Source of the DNA: BOG-908 sp964247675
GTDB taxonomy: Bacteria > Pseudomonadota > Alphaproteobacteria > Acetobacterales > Acetobacteraceae
Length of the DNA: 32,486 nucleotides
Assembly (NCBI GenBank): GCA_964247675.1
Contig: CAXTVW010000020.1
Location: forward strand, 1 to 32,486
Direction: 5' to 3'
Shown piece after piece: positions 16,203-23,746 of this stretch. The notes under the pieces are model-generated. The model made no database searches. It saw only the letters and a list, made by a program, of their open reading frames with translations, and had not been told where the DNA came from. The position numbers and the translations under genes were made by a program. Within the stretch, counting starts at the first letter, position 1, and every line of letters starts with the position of its first letter.

Positions 16203-16365
16203 AGGCAAGGAAGGCCTTCTTTTTTGAAAAAAAGAAGCAAAAAACTTTTGCTCCTGGCGCTGTTGATGCAGCCCGGGGTGGTTTGAGAGAGCCACGTCGT
16301 TTTGTGCAGACGGCAGGAACAAAAGTTTTTTGGTCCTTTTTTTCAAAAAAGGACTGCTTGCTTGC
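16202..16365. repeat. Facing repeat pair between btuF and btuC (16202-16249 and 16320-16365)
   Basis: The pair lies inside the presumed transport operon. The left unit is of the CTTC/GAAG class and the right of the GTCC/GGAC class. The spacer pairs only imperfectly, so termination may be weaker than at other copies. The tail of the right unit (CTGCTTGCTTGC) overlaps the proposed btuC start. Confidence 0.9.
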
Positions 16366-17284
16366 TTTTGCCTTATTGGCGCTTTTCGTTGTCTCCCTGC
16401 TGATAGGTGCCGCCGGCCTGGGCGTGCCGGACTGGTTGGTGTTCTGGCAAATACGGGTGCCGCGCACGATACTTGCCGCGCTTGTGGGCGGCGGGTTGGG
16501 TGTGTCCGGCGCAGTGTTGCAGGGCGCGTTGCGGAATCCGCTGGCGGATCCGGGCCTATTGGGGATCGGCGGCTGCGCGGCGCTGGGCGCGGTGGTGGTG
16601 TTCTACTGGGGGGTGTCCGCAGGGGCGCCTTGGGCGTTGCCGGCCGGCGCGCTGCTGGGGGCGGGGATCGGGTGCGCGGTTCTACTCGGCGGGCTGGGGC
16701 TGCGGGTATCCGCGGGCGCGATGATACTGGGCGGCGTGGCGCTGGGGGCGGCGGCCTCCGCGTTCATCGCGCTCGCGCTGTCCCTGGCGCCGAACCCGTT
16801 TGCGCTGGCAGAGATCACATTCTGGCTGATGGGCGGGCTGGAGGACAGGACGCTCGGCCACGTGGCGGTGGCAGCACCGGTGATCGTGGCGGGGTGCGGC
16901 GTGCTTCTGGTGCTGGGACGCAGGCTGGATGGCTTGAGCCTTGGGGAGGCCACGGCAGCGAGCCTGGGGGTGCCGATCGGGCCGACGCTGCGCTGGGCGG
17001 CACTTGGGGTGAGCCTGGCGGTGGGCGGCGGGGCGGCGGTGGCGGGCGGCATAGGGTTCGTGGGGCTGGTGGTGCCGCACCTGTTGCGGCCGTGGTTCGG
17101 ATCGCGGCCGGGCGGGCTGTTGTGGCCAAGTCTGCTGGGCGGGGCTGCGTTGTTGCTGGCCGCCGACGTGCTGGCGCGGGTGTTGCCGCTGGTGCTGCCG
17201 CTGTCCGGCGAGCCGAGGCTGGGGGTGCTGACGGCTTTGCTGGGCGCGCCTTTTCTGGTGGCAATCGCGCGGCGGTCGGTATGA
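16358..17284 (+). CDS. btuC: FecCD-family ABC permease, probable cobalamin permease BtuC
   Basis: About 308 residues and very hydrophobic, with 8-10 membrane segments. Family motifs are WQIRVPRTILAALVGGGLGV, SGAVLQGALRNPLADPGLLG, FWLMGGLEDRT, GVPIGPTLRWAAL and GGIGFVGLVVPHLLRPWFGS. It would form the inner-membrane channel with the ATPase encoded downstream. TTG 16358 lies in the tail of the repeat unit; the unit's own AAAAAAGGA could serve as Shine-Dalgarno 4 nt before it. The open frame runs upstream through the whole repeat without a better start. The protein is slightly short for the family, and only the N-terminal segment is affected by this uncertainty. Confidence 0.8.
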   Translation: MLAFALLALFVVSLLIGAAGLGVPDWLVFWQIRVPRTILAALVGGGLGVSGAVLQGALRNPLADPGLLGIGGCAALGAVVVFYWGVSAGAPWALPAGALLGAGIGCAVLLGGLGLRVSAGAMILGGVALGAAASAFIALALSLAPNPFALAEITFWLMGGLEDRTLGHVAVAAPVIVAGCGVLLVLGRRLDGLSLGEATAASLGVPIGPTLRWAALGVSLAVGGGAAVAGGIGFVGLVVPHLLRPWFGSRPGGLLWPSLLGGAALLLAADVLARVLPLVLPLSGEPRLGVLTALLGAPFLVAIARRSV

Positions 17285-17419
17285 AGGAAGAAAGGCCTTC
17301 TTTTTTGAAAAAAAGAAGCAAAAAACTTTTTCTCCGCTGTCGCGCGAGGTTTCAGCAGCCGCCGACAGGGAGCAAAAGTTTTTTGGTTCTTTTTTTCAAA
17401 AAAGAACCGCTTGCTTCCT
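17284..17419. repeat. Facing repeat pair between btuC and btuD (17284-17330 and 17372-17419)
   Basis: The pair starts on the last base of the btuC stop and ends 4 nt before the btuD ATG, so it is the entire gap. The left unit is of the CTTC/GAAG class; the right is of the GTTC/GAAC class. The spacer right half matches those at 10221-10262 and 15396-15436, while its left half (CTCCGCTGTCGCGCG) resembles the copy at 23600. Confidence 0.9.
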
Positions 17420-17423
17420 CGCG

Positions 17424-18104
17424 ATGATCGAACTCGCAAACTTCTCCGCCGAGCTGGGCGGAAGCCGCGTGCTGCGAAGCGTGGATTTCAAAGCCGGCGC
17501 CGGTGAGTTCGTGGCGGTGTGCGGCCCGAACGGTGCCGGGAAGACCACGCTGCTGCGCGCGCTGGCCGGCCTGCTGCCTGGCGGCCGGGTAGATCCGCGC
17601 CGGGTGGCGTATGTGGAACAGGGGGCTCGCTGCGCCTGGGGGTTGCGTGTGGCCGACGTGGTGGCGCTCGGGCGCATTCCCTGGCGCGATGCGGACCAGG
17701 ACGCGGTGGCCGGCGCCATGGCGGCGTGCGGTGTGGCCGGGTTTGCTGCGCGGCGTGTCGATGAATTGTCCGGCGGGCAGGCGAGGCGGGTGATGCTGGC
17801 GCGGGCGCTGGCGACCGGCGCGGACGTGCTCCTGCTCGACGAACCAGTGGCGGACCTGGACCCGCGCGCGATGCACGAGGTGATGGGCTTGCTGGCAGCG
17901 CAGGCGCAGGGCGGCCGGTGCGTGGTGGCTGTGCTGCATGCCGTGGAGCTTGCCGCGGCCTATGCGACGCGCATGGTGGTGCTGGAAGGCGGGCGCGTGC
18001 GGGCGGACGGCAAGCCTGCTTCGGTGTTGACGGCGGCGGCTTCGGCGTTCGGGATGGCGCTGGATAAGGCCGGGCACCTGGTAATGCCGGCGGGGGAGCG
18101 GTGA
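17424..18104 (+). CDS. btuD: ABC transporter ATPase, probable cobalamin importer BtuD
   Basis: 226 residues. Walker A GPNGAGKTT is near residue 35, the signature LSGGQARRVMLARAL near 115, Walker B VLLLDEPVADLD near 140, and the switch His lies in VVAVLHAVELAA. The sequence is of the FecE/BtuD/HmuV type. It would power the FecCD permease encoded just upstream. ATG 17424 follows the repeat unit by 4 nt; no strong Shine-Dalgarno is seen. The TGA overlaps the start of the adenosyltransferase gene (TGATG), so these two are translationally coupled, which is the main local support for a cobalamin role. Confidence 0.8.
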   Translation: MIELANFSAELGGSRVLRSVDFKAGAGEFVAVCGPNGAGKTTLLRALAGLLPGGRVDPRRVAYVEQGARCAWGLRVADVVALGRIPWRDADQDAVAGAMAACGVAGFAARRVDELSGGQARRVMLARALATGADVLLLDEPVADLDPRAMHEVMGLLAAQAQGGRCVVAVLHAVELAAAYATRMVVLEGGRVRADGKPASVLTAAASAFGMALDKAGHLVMPAGER

Positions 18105-18655
18105 TGCGCATAGATCGGGTGGTGACGCGGGGCGGCGACGGCGGGCAGACCTCGCTGGGCGACGGCACGCGGGTGAGCAAGGACCACCGGCGTGTGGAGG
18201 CGTATGGCACGGTTGATGAGGCCAACGCGGCAATCGGCATCCTGCGGCTGCATTGCCGAGACGATGCTGAGGCCGATGCGATTCTGGCCCGCGTGCAGAA
18301 CGATCTTTTCGACATAGGGGCCGATCTGTGCGTGCCCGGCGAGGCGGGCGACCGGCTGCGCGTGGGGGCTGCGATGGCCGCGCGGCTGGAGGCGGAGACG
18401 GAGGCGATCAATGCCGGGTTGCCGCCGCTCAGCAGTTTCGTGCTGCCTGGCGGCACGCCGGCGGCGGCGCATGCGCATCTGGCGCGCACGGTCGTGCGGC
18501 GTGCGGAGCGTCGCGTGGTGCGGCTGGCGGCTGAGGACACGGTAGGCGCCGAAGTGATACGGGCGTTGAACAGGATGAGCGACCTGCTGTTCGTGCTCGG
18601 CCGGCGGCTGAATGCGGGCGGCGACGTGTTGTGGGTGCCTGGCGGCCAGGGCTAG
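18104..18655 (+). CDS. Cob(I)alamin adenosyltransferase, PduO type
   Basis: 183 residues. It transfers the 5'-deoxyadenosyl group of ATP to cob(I)alamin to make coenzyme B12. The PduO-type N-terminal ATP-binding region is clear: TRGGDGGQTSLGDGTRVSKD, RVEAYGTVDEANAAIG, then QNDLFDIGADLC, a SSFVLPGGTPAAAHAHLART segment, RRAERRVV and LNRMSDLLFVLGR. ATG 18104 overlaps the btuD stop and has GGGGGAG 5 nt upstream; GTG 18101 would add one residue. The coupling to btuD ties uptake directly to adenosylation. The enzyme looks complete. Confidence 0.93.
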   Translation: MRIDRVVTRGGDGGQTSLGDGTRVSKDHRRVEAYGTVDEANAAIGILRLHCRDDAEADAILARVQNDLFDIGADLCVPGEAGDRLRVGAAMAARLEAETEAINAGLPPLSSFVLPGGTPAAAHAHLARTVVRRAERRVVRLAAEDTVGAEVIRALNRMSDLLFVLGRRLNAGGDVLWVPGGQG

Positions 18656-19423
18656 GTGGTCTGGTTCCCGCGGGGCAGAGGAGCCGTTTCTCGAGCCGGC
18701 GCTGGAGGAATGGCACACGCAGGCGTGGCGTTGGCTGCTGGCGCATATGGGTGGGTTGATGCCCTGCGGGCGTTCGCATTCGTTTTGCCGACGCGCAATT
18801 TCTTTTCACCTACCGAAGCGGTGGGGCATGCGCTTGTGGCGCATGTGTTCGCTCAGGTGAAGCAGCTTGCCGGTCTGGCTGATCTGCCCTGCAGCCTTGT
18901 GGAGCAGCCGCCGCCTCCGGAGCTTCGTGTCGCGGAGATGGTGAGCTTGCAACGCCAGGGCAGCGTTCTGGCCAGCACGTTCGGACTGGACGGCAATGTG
19001 GCTTCGATCACCTACGATCCGGCGTTGGCGCGTGAACCGGTGCGGCTAGTTGCGGTTCTGGCGCACGAGCTGGCGCATTTAAGGCTGGTCGGGTTCAGCG
19101 AAAACCTAGCCGGCGGCCGTGATGCCATCGAGCGCGCGGCGGATCTTGCGACCGTTTCCATGGGCTTCTGATTTTTCGGCGCACAGTGCGCGTTCAATTT
19201 CGAGCGCTATCAGGACCCGATCTCCCAAGGCTGGCGATACTCCAGGCTTGGCTACTTGGACGAACGGGAATGGGCGTTTGCACTGGCCGTGTGGTTTGCC
19301 TTGACCGGTCGTGATGTAGAGGCTGCACGGCGTAACCTGAAGCCGCATCTTCTGGCCAACGCACGAGCGGCTTGCGCAAGCCTGGCTCGGCGTCCGGCTG
19401 TGCTGGACGAAGTCTGTCGCTGA
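18656..19423 (+). pseudogene. Decayed metalloprotease-like gene (two compensating frameshifts and an in-frame TGA)
   Basis: The frame opening at GTG 18656 reads VWFPRG, then loses sense. From about 18683 to 18745 the coherent protein is one frame ahead (FLEPALEEWHTQAWRWLLAH). It then returns to the first frame: DALRAFAFVLPTRNFFSPTE, a VFAQVKQLAGLADLPCSLVE stretch, GNVASITYDPAL, then the zinc-binding-like LVAVLAHELAHLRLVG. A TGA at 19169-19171 interrupts it after ATVSMGF. The same frame continues with FFGAQCAFNFERYQD and GYLDEREWAFALAVWF to TGA 19421. All parts look like one protein, so this is best read as a +1/-1 indel pair plus a nonsense change. It lies right after the adenosyltransferase stop and may once have shared its transcript. 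Sequencing error is the main alternative. Confidence 0.7.
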
Positions 19424-19751
19424 CAAATGACAGTTTCGCGTCGCCCGCGCTTGCTTTTCGAACGGATATTTTTCGGAAGATGACCGCCGGTTTCTGAGCG
19501 GTAGTACCGTGATCGGGGCCGTTTGCTCCGCTTGGCCACGGCATTGGCAGAAACAAAAGCCGCTTTCGAATTAGTTGCAATATCGACACTAAAACATTCC
19601 GGAGCAGGTTAATGTCCGATGTCATAATGTCCACAAGAAATGTTGTCACAGAGCGAAACATTGATTGCGGCTGCTCACACGTCCGTGTAGTCGTGTTTCG
19701 TGTCTTGGCAGCCGGTTATTTCGCCGGCGCGCGTCTGGGGGTTATTTTATT
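19424..19751. other. Gene-free interval upstream of the GH26-like gene
   Basis: About 330 nt of noticeably lower GC than its flanks, with no repeat unit and no convincing ORF. It must contain the promoter for the glycosidase gene, but I see no clear -35/-10 pair or operator. It is one of the few long gaps in the window not occupied by the repeat family. Confidence 0.5.
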
Positions 19752-20963
19752 ATGCGCATCACCGATTATCGGTTTGCTGGCCTGAAGAATCGCGAGCACG
19801 AAAACAACGAGGTTGCTGCAAGGAAGATTGTAGCAGGTGCTGTTCTGGCCGGCTGCCTGCTGACGGGTGCACCGGCACGGGCGGCCACCTTCGCCTTGGG
19901 TGCATATCTGGGCAATCCGAATGGCAGCGACTCCTCGGCGGAGGCAAACTTCGAATCCACAGCGCAGAGCTTCAAGACTACAATGGGCACGCCTGCGACG
20001 CTGATCGACGCGTATGTCGACAAGACGCAGCCGGTGTCCAGCTGGGCGTCGAACGCCTCGTGGCAGGCGTGGTCCAATTCCGTGTCTCCGGTGGCAAAAT
20101 CGATGATACCGGTCGTCGGGCTGCCGATGATCTCGGTGGCAGGCGGCGCGCCTACGCCCGACCAGCAGTTCCAGGCGTTCGCGTCCGGTCAATACGATTA
20201 TGCGGTTCAGGGCGTGTTGCAGGCCTGGTCCGGCGCCGGTTTCAAGAAGCTGATTTTCCGGGTGGGCTGGGAGATGAACATTGGCGGCGACACCTATGCC
20301 GGTGATGATTCGCAAAGCCAGGCAGACTGGGTCAGCGCATTCAAGCGCATCTACGCCGTGCTGCACCGGGCGGCGAATGCGGCCGGCGTGAGCGTTCAGG
20401 TGGTTTGGAACCCTGGTGTGACGAACTACAGCAATGCTCTCGCGACGCAGAACATGTATCCGGGCGATACGAGCGTGGACATCATCGGCGCAGACATGTA
20501 TGGCGGAATGTATCCGTTTTCCGATGGGTCAGGCACGCAGTATCATGACTGGGTGACGGGCGGCGAGGATTACAGCCTTAGCGATTTCATCGCCAAGGCC
20601 GGCAACCGCGTGCATTACTGGAATTTTCCGGCAGCCACGGAGTGGTCCAACGACGGCAGCAACGGCCACAGCCAAAGCCTGACAAGCCTCATGGAGTTCG
20701 CCCTAGCCCATCACAAGCCGTTCGCCTTGCCTGAGGTGGGTGCAGGCAGCTCTGAACCGGGCAACGACCTAAGTGACGACGGCACGTTTCCCCGGTGGCT
20801 CGGCACAAAGCTGAAGGCTGCATCCAATAACGGGCTCAACGTCGCGTTCGTCTGTGTATGGGACATGAACGCCGAGGGAAACTACCAGTTCTCGTTCGCT
20901 TCGAACAACAAGCCTTGGGAAAGCAAGGCGTGGGGCAACTGGGTAGGTGCATTGGCCAAGTAG
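19752..20963 (+). CDS. Secreted GH26-like glycoside hydrolase
   Basis: 403 residues. A long basic n-region precedes a hydrophobic core and an APARA cleavage site at about residue 44. The catalytic domain is a TIM-barrel clan A type. The probable acid/base Glu174 lies in FRVGWEMNIGG, a conserved barrel strand in VDIIGADMYGG, and the probable nucleophile Glu328 in FALPEVGAG. The pattern WEMN with a later PE resembles GH26 mannanases and related endoglucanases. The substrate is probably a plant or microbial beta-glycan, but this cannot be fixed by eye. ATG 19752 is preceded by GGGGG 12 nt upstream. The gene is not flanked by repeats on its 5' side. Confidence 0.65.
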   Translation: MRITDYRFAGLKNREHENNEVAARKIVAGAVLAGCLLTGAPARAATFALGAYLGNPNGSDSSAEANFESTAQSFKTTMGTPATLIDAYVDKTQPVSSWASNASWQAWSNSVSPVAKSMIPVVGLPMISVAGGAPTPDQQFQAFASGQYDYAVQGVLQAWSGAGFKKLIFRVGWEMNIGGDTYAGDDSQSQADWVSAFKRIYAVLHRAANAAGVSVQVVWNPGVTNYSNALATQNMYPGDTSVDIIGADMYGGMYPFSDGSGTQYHDWVTGGEDYSLSDFIAKAGNRVHYWNFPAATEWSNDGSNGHSQSLTSLMEFALAHHKPFALPEVGAGSSEPGNDLSDDGTFPRWLGTKLKAASNNGLNVAFVCVWDMNAEGNYQFSFASNNKPWESKAWGNWVGALAK

Positions 20964-20993
20964 GCGTGTCAACCGGCTGATGCCTGATGAGAC

Positions 20994-21147
20994 GGAAAGC
21001 AAGCAGTTCTTTTTGAAAACGTAAAAACTTTTGTTCCCCCGCATTTGCGGCACCCGGGAAGTCCCGGAAACGCACGCGCGCTGCAAATGCGGGGAAAGTA
21101 AAAGTTTTTTGCTTCTTTTTTCCAAAAAAGAATGCCTTGCTTGCTTC
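20994..21147. repeat. Facing repeat pair, left unit shortened (20994-21032 and 21099-21147)
   Basis: The left unit has lost part of its T/A palindrome (GTTCTTTTTGAAAACG). The spacer has a 12-bp stem, CCCCGCATTTGC with GCAAATGCGGGG. The same CCCCGCATTTGC occurs in the spacer at 25993, where its partner is absent. Confidence 0.82.
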
Positions 21148-21179
21148 TGCTTCCACAGGCCGGCTGGTATCACCATCCG

Positions 21180-21205
21180 CCGGGTGCTGCTTCAACAGCA
21201 CCCGG
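21180..21205 (-). terminator. Hairpin downstream of btuB
   Basis: A perfect 10-bp GC-rich stem (CCGGGTGCTG with CAGCACCCGG, loop CTTCAA), 13 nt beyond the btuB stop. There is no T-tract on either side, so it may be a 3' stabiliser or rely on the adjacent repeat for termination. Confidence 0.5.
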
Positions 21206-21218
21206 CAGGCTGCGTCGC

Positions 21219-23273
21219 TCAAAATCTCAATCGAGTCCCCGCCAGGAAAGACGCGCCAGGTGTCTGATACCCGTTAACCGGCTCAAACGCCGAATTGCCA
21301 AGGTTCTTGCCCCAGGCAAACAGTTCGATGTGCGGAGCCACCTGGTAGGTGACGTTCAGGTTGAAGATCAGGCCGGACGGCGAACGGCCGACGACGTAGC
21401 CGGGGATTCCGGCGTTGCTTGTCGGGTAATCCTGGAATACGCCGGTGTAGAGAAGCTCCGGCGCGATGGTCAGCGCGCGGACCGGCGTGATACGCAGATT
21501 GCCGCTTGCCTGGTTGTAGGGACGGCGCAGCAAGGTGGCGTTCGTGTCGAGGTCGCGCGCGTCCGTGTACGTGTAGGTGAGGTCCGCCTGCAACCAACGT
21601 GTCGCGTGCAAGGTGAGCGTGGTCTCCACACCCTCGGTGCGCGCGCGGTCTATGTTGATGGGTGACGAACTGAGGAAGTCCGCGGCATAGACCGTCTCGA
21701 TCAGGTCGTGAACGCGGTTGTGAAAGTATTCGATGCCGACGGTCACGTTCTGGTCCCGCGTGATCGGCAGGTCGGTGGTGAACCCGGCCTCGTAGCCCTC
21801 GCCGCGCTCCGGGCGGAGGTTCGGGTTACCGACATAGCCGTAGCTGTCGATACCGTAGCGGTCATACAGCGCCGGCGCGCGAAAGCTGGTGCCGTAAGAG
21901 GCCTTGAGGTGCATAAGCAGTTCGGAGACATCCAGCACACCGCCGATGCGCCAGGTGAATGCGTCGCCGGCGATCGTAGTGCCGTCCTCGCGGAGCTGGG
22001 CGGTGAGCGCCAGCCGTTTGTAGACTGTGGACTGGACGCCAAGGTAGCCGGAATCGATGTCGTCATGCGCGCGGACCGCGCTGAGGTACGGGCCGAAGAT
22101 CGAGTTGGTGTTGATCTTCGTGTCGGACTGGTCTGACGCGTGTTCGTAGCCGAACGTCAGGCTGTTCGCCGTCAGAACACCGTAATCCTGAAAATGTAGC
22201 GTGTTGTTCCATTGTCCATCGGTGCGGCGGCCGTGATAGCGGCTGTCGCCCGTGGCCTGGTTCAAATCCTGCGCATCCAGCGTGACGGTGTAGCGGCGGT
22301 CTTCCTGCAGGCGCGAGAGGTACAGGCTGGTGTCCCAAAACCCGTCGAATAGCTTGCTGGTAAGGCCAAGCCGGCCGAACAGCGAAGCGTCGTAGCCCGT
22401 GGCGTTGCCGCCGTCATAGGCGACGCTGCCGACCTCGTCATAGCCGTATTTCGAATCCCGCGCGCGCAGCAGGACGGAAATGCGCGTGTCAGGCAGGATG
22501 GTGGCGCCAAGCTCCATTTGCGCGGTCTTGGCGCGGTCGCCATCCACTTCCCCGTTGTACACGCCGGTCTCCCGGCGCGGTGTCTGGTCGAAACCACGCG
22601 TAGAAAAACCTTCCAGATCCGCGGCGTAATCGTAGATGCCAAAACCGCCGGCAACGTCGCCCTGCGCCAGAAGCTGCGAGGGTGAGCCGCCCGCCAGAAC
22701 GAGATGGCCGTGCGGCGCCGCACGGCCGTGGCGGGTGATGAGGTTGATGACGCCGCCTATCGCGCCAGAGCCGTAAAGGCTGGAGAGCGGGCCGCGCACC
22801 ACCTCGATCCGTTCGACATCCTCCAGCGTGTCAATACCGAAATTGAAAGCGCCGCCTGGGTCGCCAGGATCGTTGATGGGTATGCCGTCACGCAGCACCA
22901 GCACGTGGTTGGAGTTCGTGCCGCGTATGAACACGCTCGTCTGCGAGCCGGCGCCGCCGGATTGCACCACGCGCAAGCCCGGCACGGCGGAGAGCGCATC
23001 AACGAGCGTGACGTAGCCGCGCTCCTCGATCGTTTTGCGGTCTATGACGGTGACGCCTGCTGCCAGGTTTATGACCGGAGTGGGCACGCGTGTTGCGGTG
23101 ACGGTGATGTTTTCCGGGCTGTCCGGGTTGGCTTGGGCCAGGGCGAGAATTGGTGCCAAAAGGCAGGCAAGAAAGACCTTCTTTTTTGAAAAAAAGAAGC
23201 AAAAAACTTTTGCTCCTTTGGGCGCGGTTGTCTCAGCAACCGCGTGGAAAGAACTGCCTGCTTCCTTAAACAT
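21219..23273 (-). CDS. btuB: TonB-dependent receptor, probable vitamin B12 receptor BtuB
   Basis: About 640 mature residues. Features are a TonB-box-like ENITVTATRVP, a plug domain (VDALSAVPGLRVVQSGG, SVFIRGTNSNHVLVLRDGIP, VERIEVVRGPLSSLYGSGAI), then a 22-strand-type barrel ending in Phe (AGTRLRF). Size and motifs match BtuB. A cobalamin riboswitch lies upstream on the same strand, which supports B12 as ligand. The signal peptide core (SKKKVFLACLLAPILALAQA) is encoded by a repeat unit. The only standard in-frame start upstream is ATG 23273, which adds a 30-residue leader read through the repeat spacer. Initiation inside the unit would need a rare codon or a frameshift. Confidence 0.85.
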   Translation of the reverse strand: MFKEAGSSFHAVAETTAPKGAKVFCFFFSKKKVFLACLLAPILALAQANPDSPENITVTATRVPTPVINLAAGVTVIDRKTIEERGYVTLVDALSAVPGLRVVQSGGAGSQTSVFIRGTNSNHVLVLRDGIPINDPGDPGGAFNFGIDTLEDVERIEVVRGPLSSLYGSGAIGGVINLITRHGRAAPHGHLVLAGGSPSQLLAQGDVAGGFGIYDYAADLEGFSTRGFDQTPRRETGVYNGEVDGDRAKTAQMELGATILPDTRISVLLRARDSKYGYDEVGSVAYDGGNATGYDASLFGRLGLTSKLFDGFWDTSLYLSRLQEDRRYTVTLDAQDLNQATGDSRYHGRRTDGQWNNTLHFQDYGVLTANSLTFGYEHASDQSDTKINTNSIFGPYLSAVRAHDDIDSGYLGVQSTVYKRLALTAQLREDGTTIAGDAFTWRIGGVLDVSELLMHLKASYGTSFRAPALYDRYGIDSYGYVGNPNLRPERGEGYEAGFTTDLPITRDQNVTVGIEYFHNRVHDLIETVYAADFLSSSPINIDRARTEGVETTLTLHATRWLQADLTYTYTDARDLDTNATLLRRPYNQASGNLRITPVRALTIAPELLYTGVFQDYPTSNAGIPGYVVGRSPSGLIFNLNVTYQVAPHIELFAWGKNLGNSAFEPVNGYQTPGASFLAGTRLRF
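23161..23269. repeat. Repeat pair inside the btuB 5' end, right unit truncated
   Basis: The left unit (23161-23212) is intact and coding. The right unit retains only its distal end (GAAAGAACTGCCTGCTTCC, about 23247-23266). Between them is an 8-bp stem, CGCGGTTG with CAACCGCG. On the btuB transcript the order is riboswitch, truncated unit, stem, intact unit, gene. Confidence 0.82.
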
Positions 23274-23384
23274 GACTTACACGACCCCAAGGCTCGCGCA
23301 AGCGCGAGGCGGCAACAACGGCGATTGCCGCATGCGGGTCTCTCTCCCACTGCTCCGGTGCACCCCGCCCGGCGCTCGCGCGCA

Positions 23385-23545
23385 GTCTCGACCAAGGCCG
23401 GTCTCCTGGCTGGCGGCCCTTGCCCCGCCTTCTCACCGCGCGGACGCGGCAATGGCATGTTGGGGCAAGGTGGTTGTGCCGCTTACAGTTGCGGGGGCAG
23501 CCGCGGTTTCGCACCGCGTTCCCGAACACCTTCGTCTAGGGTGAG
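23385..23545 (-). ncRNA. Cobalamin (AdoCbl) riboswitch upstream of btuB
   Basis: On the minus strand, conserved elements occur in order: GGTGTTCGGGAA, then GGTGCGAAACCGCGG, the B12-box segment GCCCCCGCAACTGTAAGC (23481-23498), a GAGAAGGCGGGG region, AGCCAGGAGACC (23400-23411), and a closing strand near CCTTGGTC. These are hallmarks of cobalamin riboswitches, which repress transport genes when B12 is plentiful. Boundaries are approximate. About 110 nt of leader follow before the btuB ATG, including a CTCGCGC/GCGCGAG hairpin at 23293-23308 that may belong to the expression platform. Confidence 0.92.
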
Positions 23546-23561
23546 CTAGCGGGTAACTAAG

Positions 23562-23700
23562 GCAGAAAGCAAGCAGTCCTTTTTTGGAAAAAGGTCCAAA
23601 AACTTTTCCGCCGCTGTCGCGCGCTTGCCGGTGAGTCCGCGACAGCGGAGCAAAAGTCTTTTGCTTCTTTTCTTCAGAAAAGAAGGCCTTGCTTCCTTCC
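23562..23700. repeat. Facing repeat pair between the riboswitch and parC (23562-23607 and 23648-23700)
   Basis: The spacer stem is CCGCTGTCGCG with CGCGACAGCGG. The right unit carries a paired substitution: one T of the T-run is C and the matching A is G, so the palindrome is preserved. The left unit is of the GTCC class with a small insertion. Confidence 0.9.
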
Positions 23701-23746
23701 TTTGCCTACTGGCCCTAGGATCGCCGCCCGGCACCAGGAGCAAAGC

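Noticed and set aside
14904..16346. A 480-codon minus-strand open frame crossing btuF and a repeat pair
   Set aside because: It contains translated repeat units at several places and is antisense to CDF and btuF.
16358..17284. FecCD permease as part of a siderophore importer
   Set aside because: The coupled adenosyltransferase gene and nearby riboswitch-controlled BtuB favour cobalamin, though this is not proven.
19169..19171. Selenocysteine codon at the in-frame TGA
   Set aside because: No hairpin of SECIS type was seen just downstream, the residue is not at an active site, and the gene has other lesions.
23246..23560. A protein-coding gene between btuB and parC
   Set aside because: The stretch is explained by a cobalamin riboswitch and its leader; the open frames here have no coding signal.
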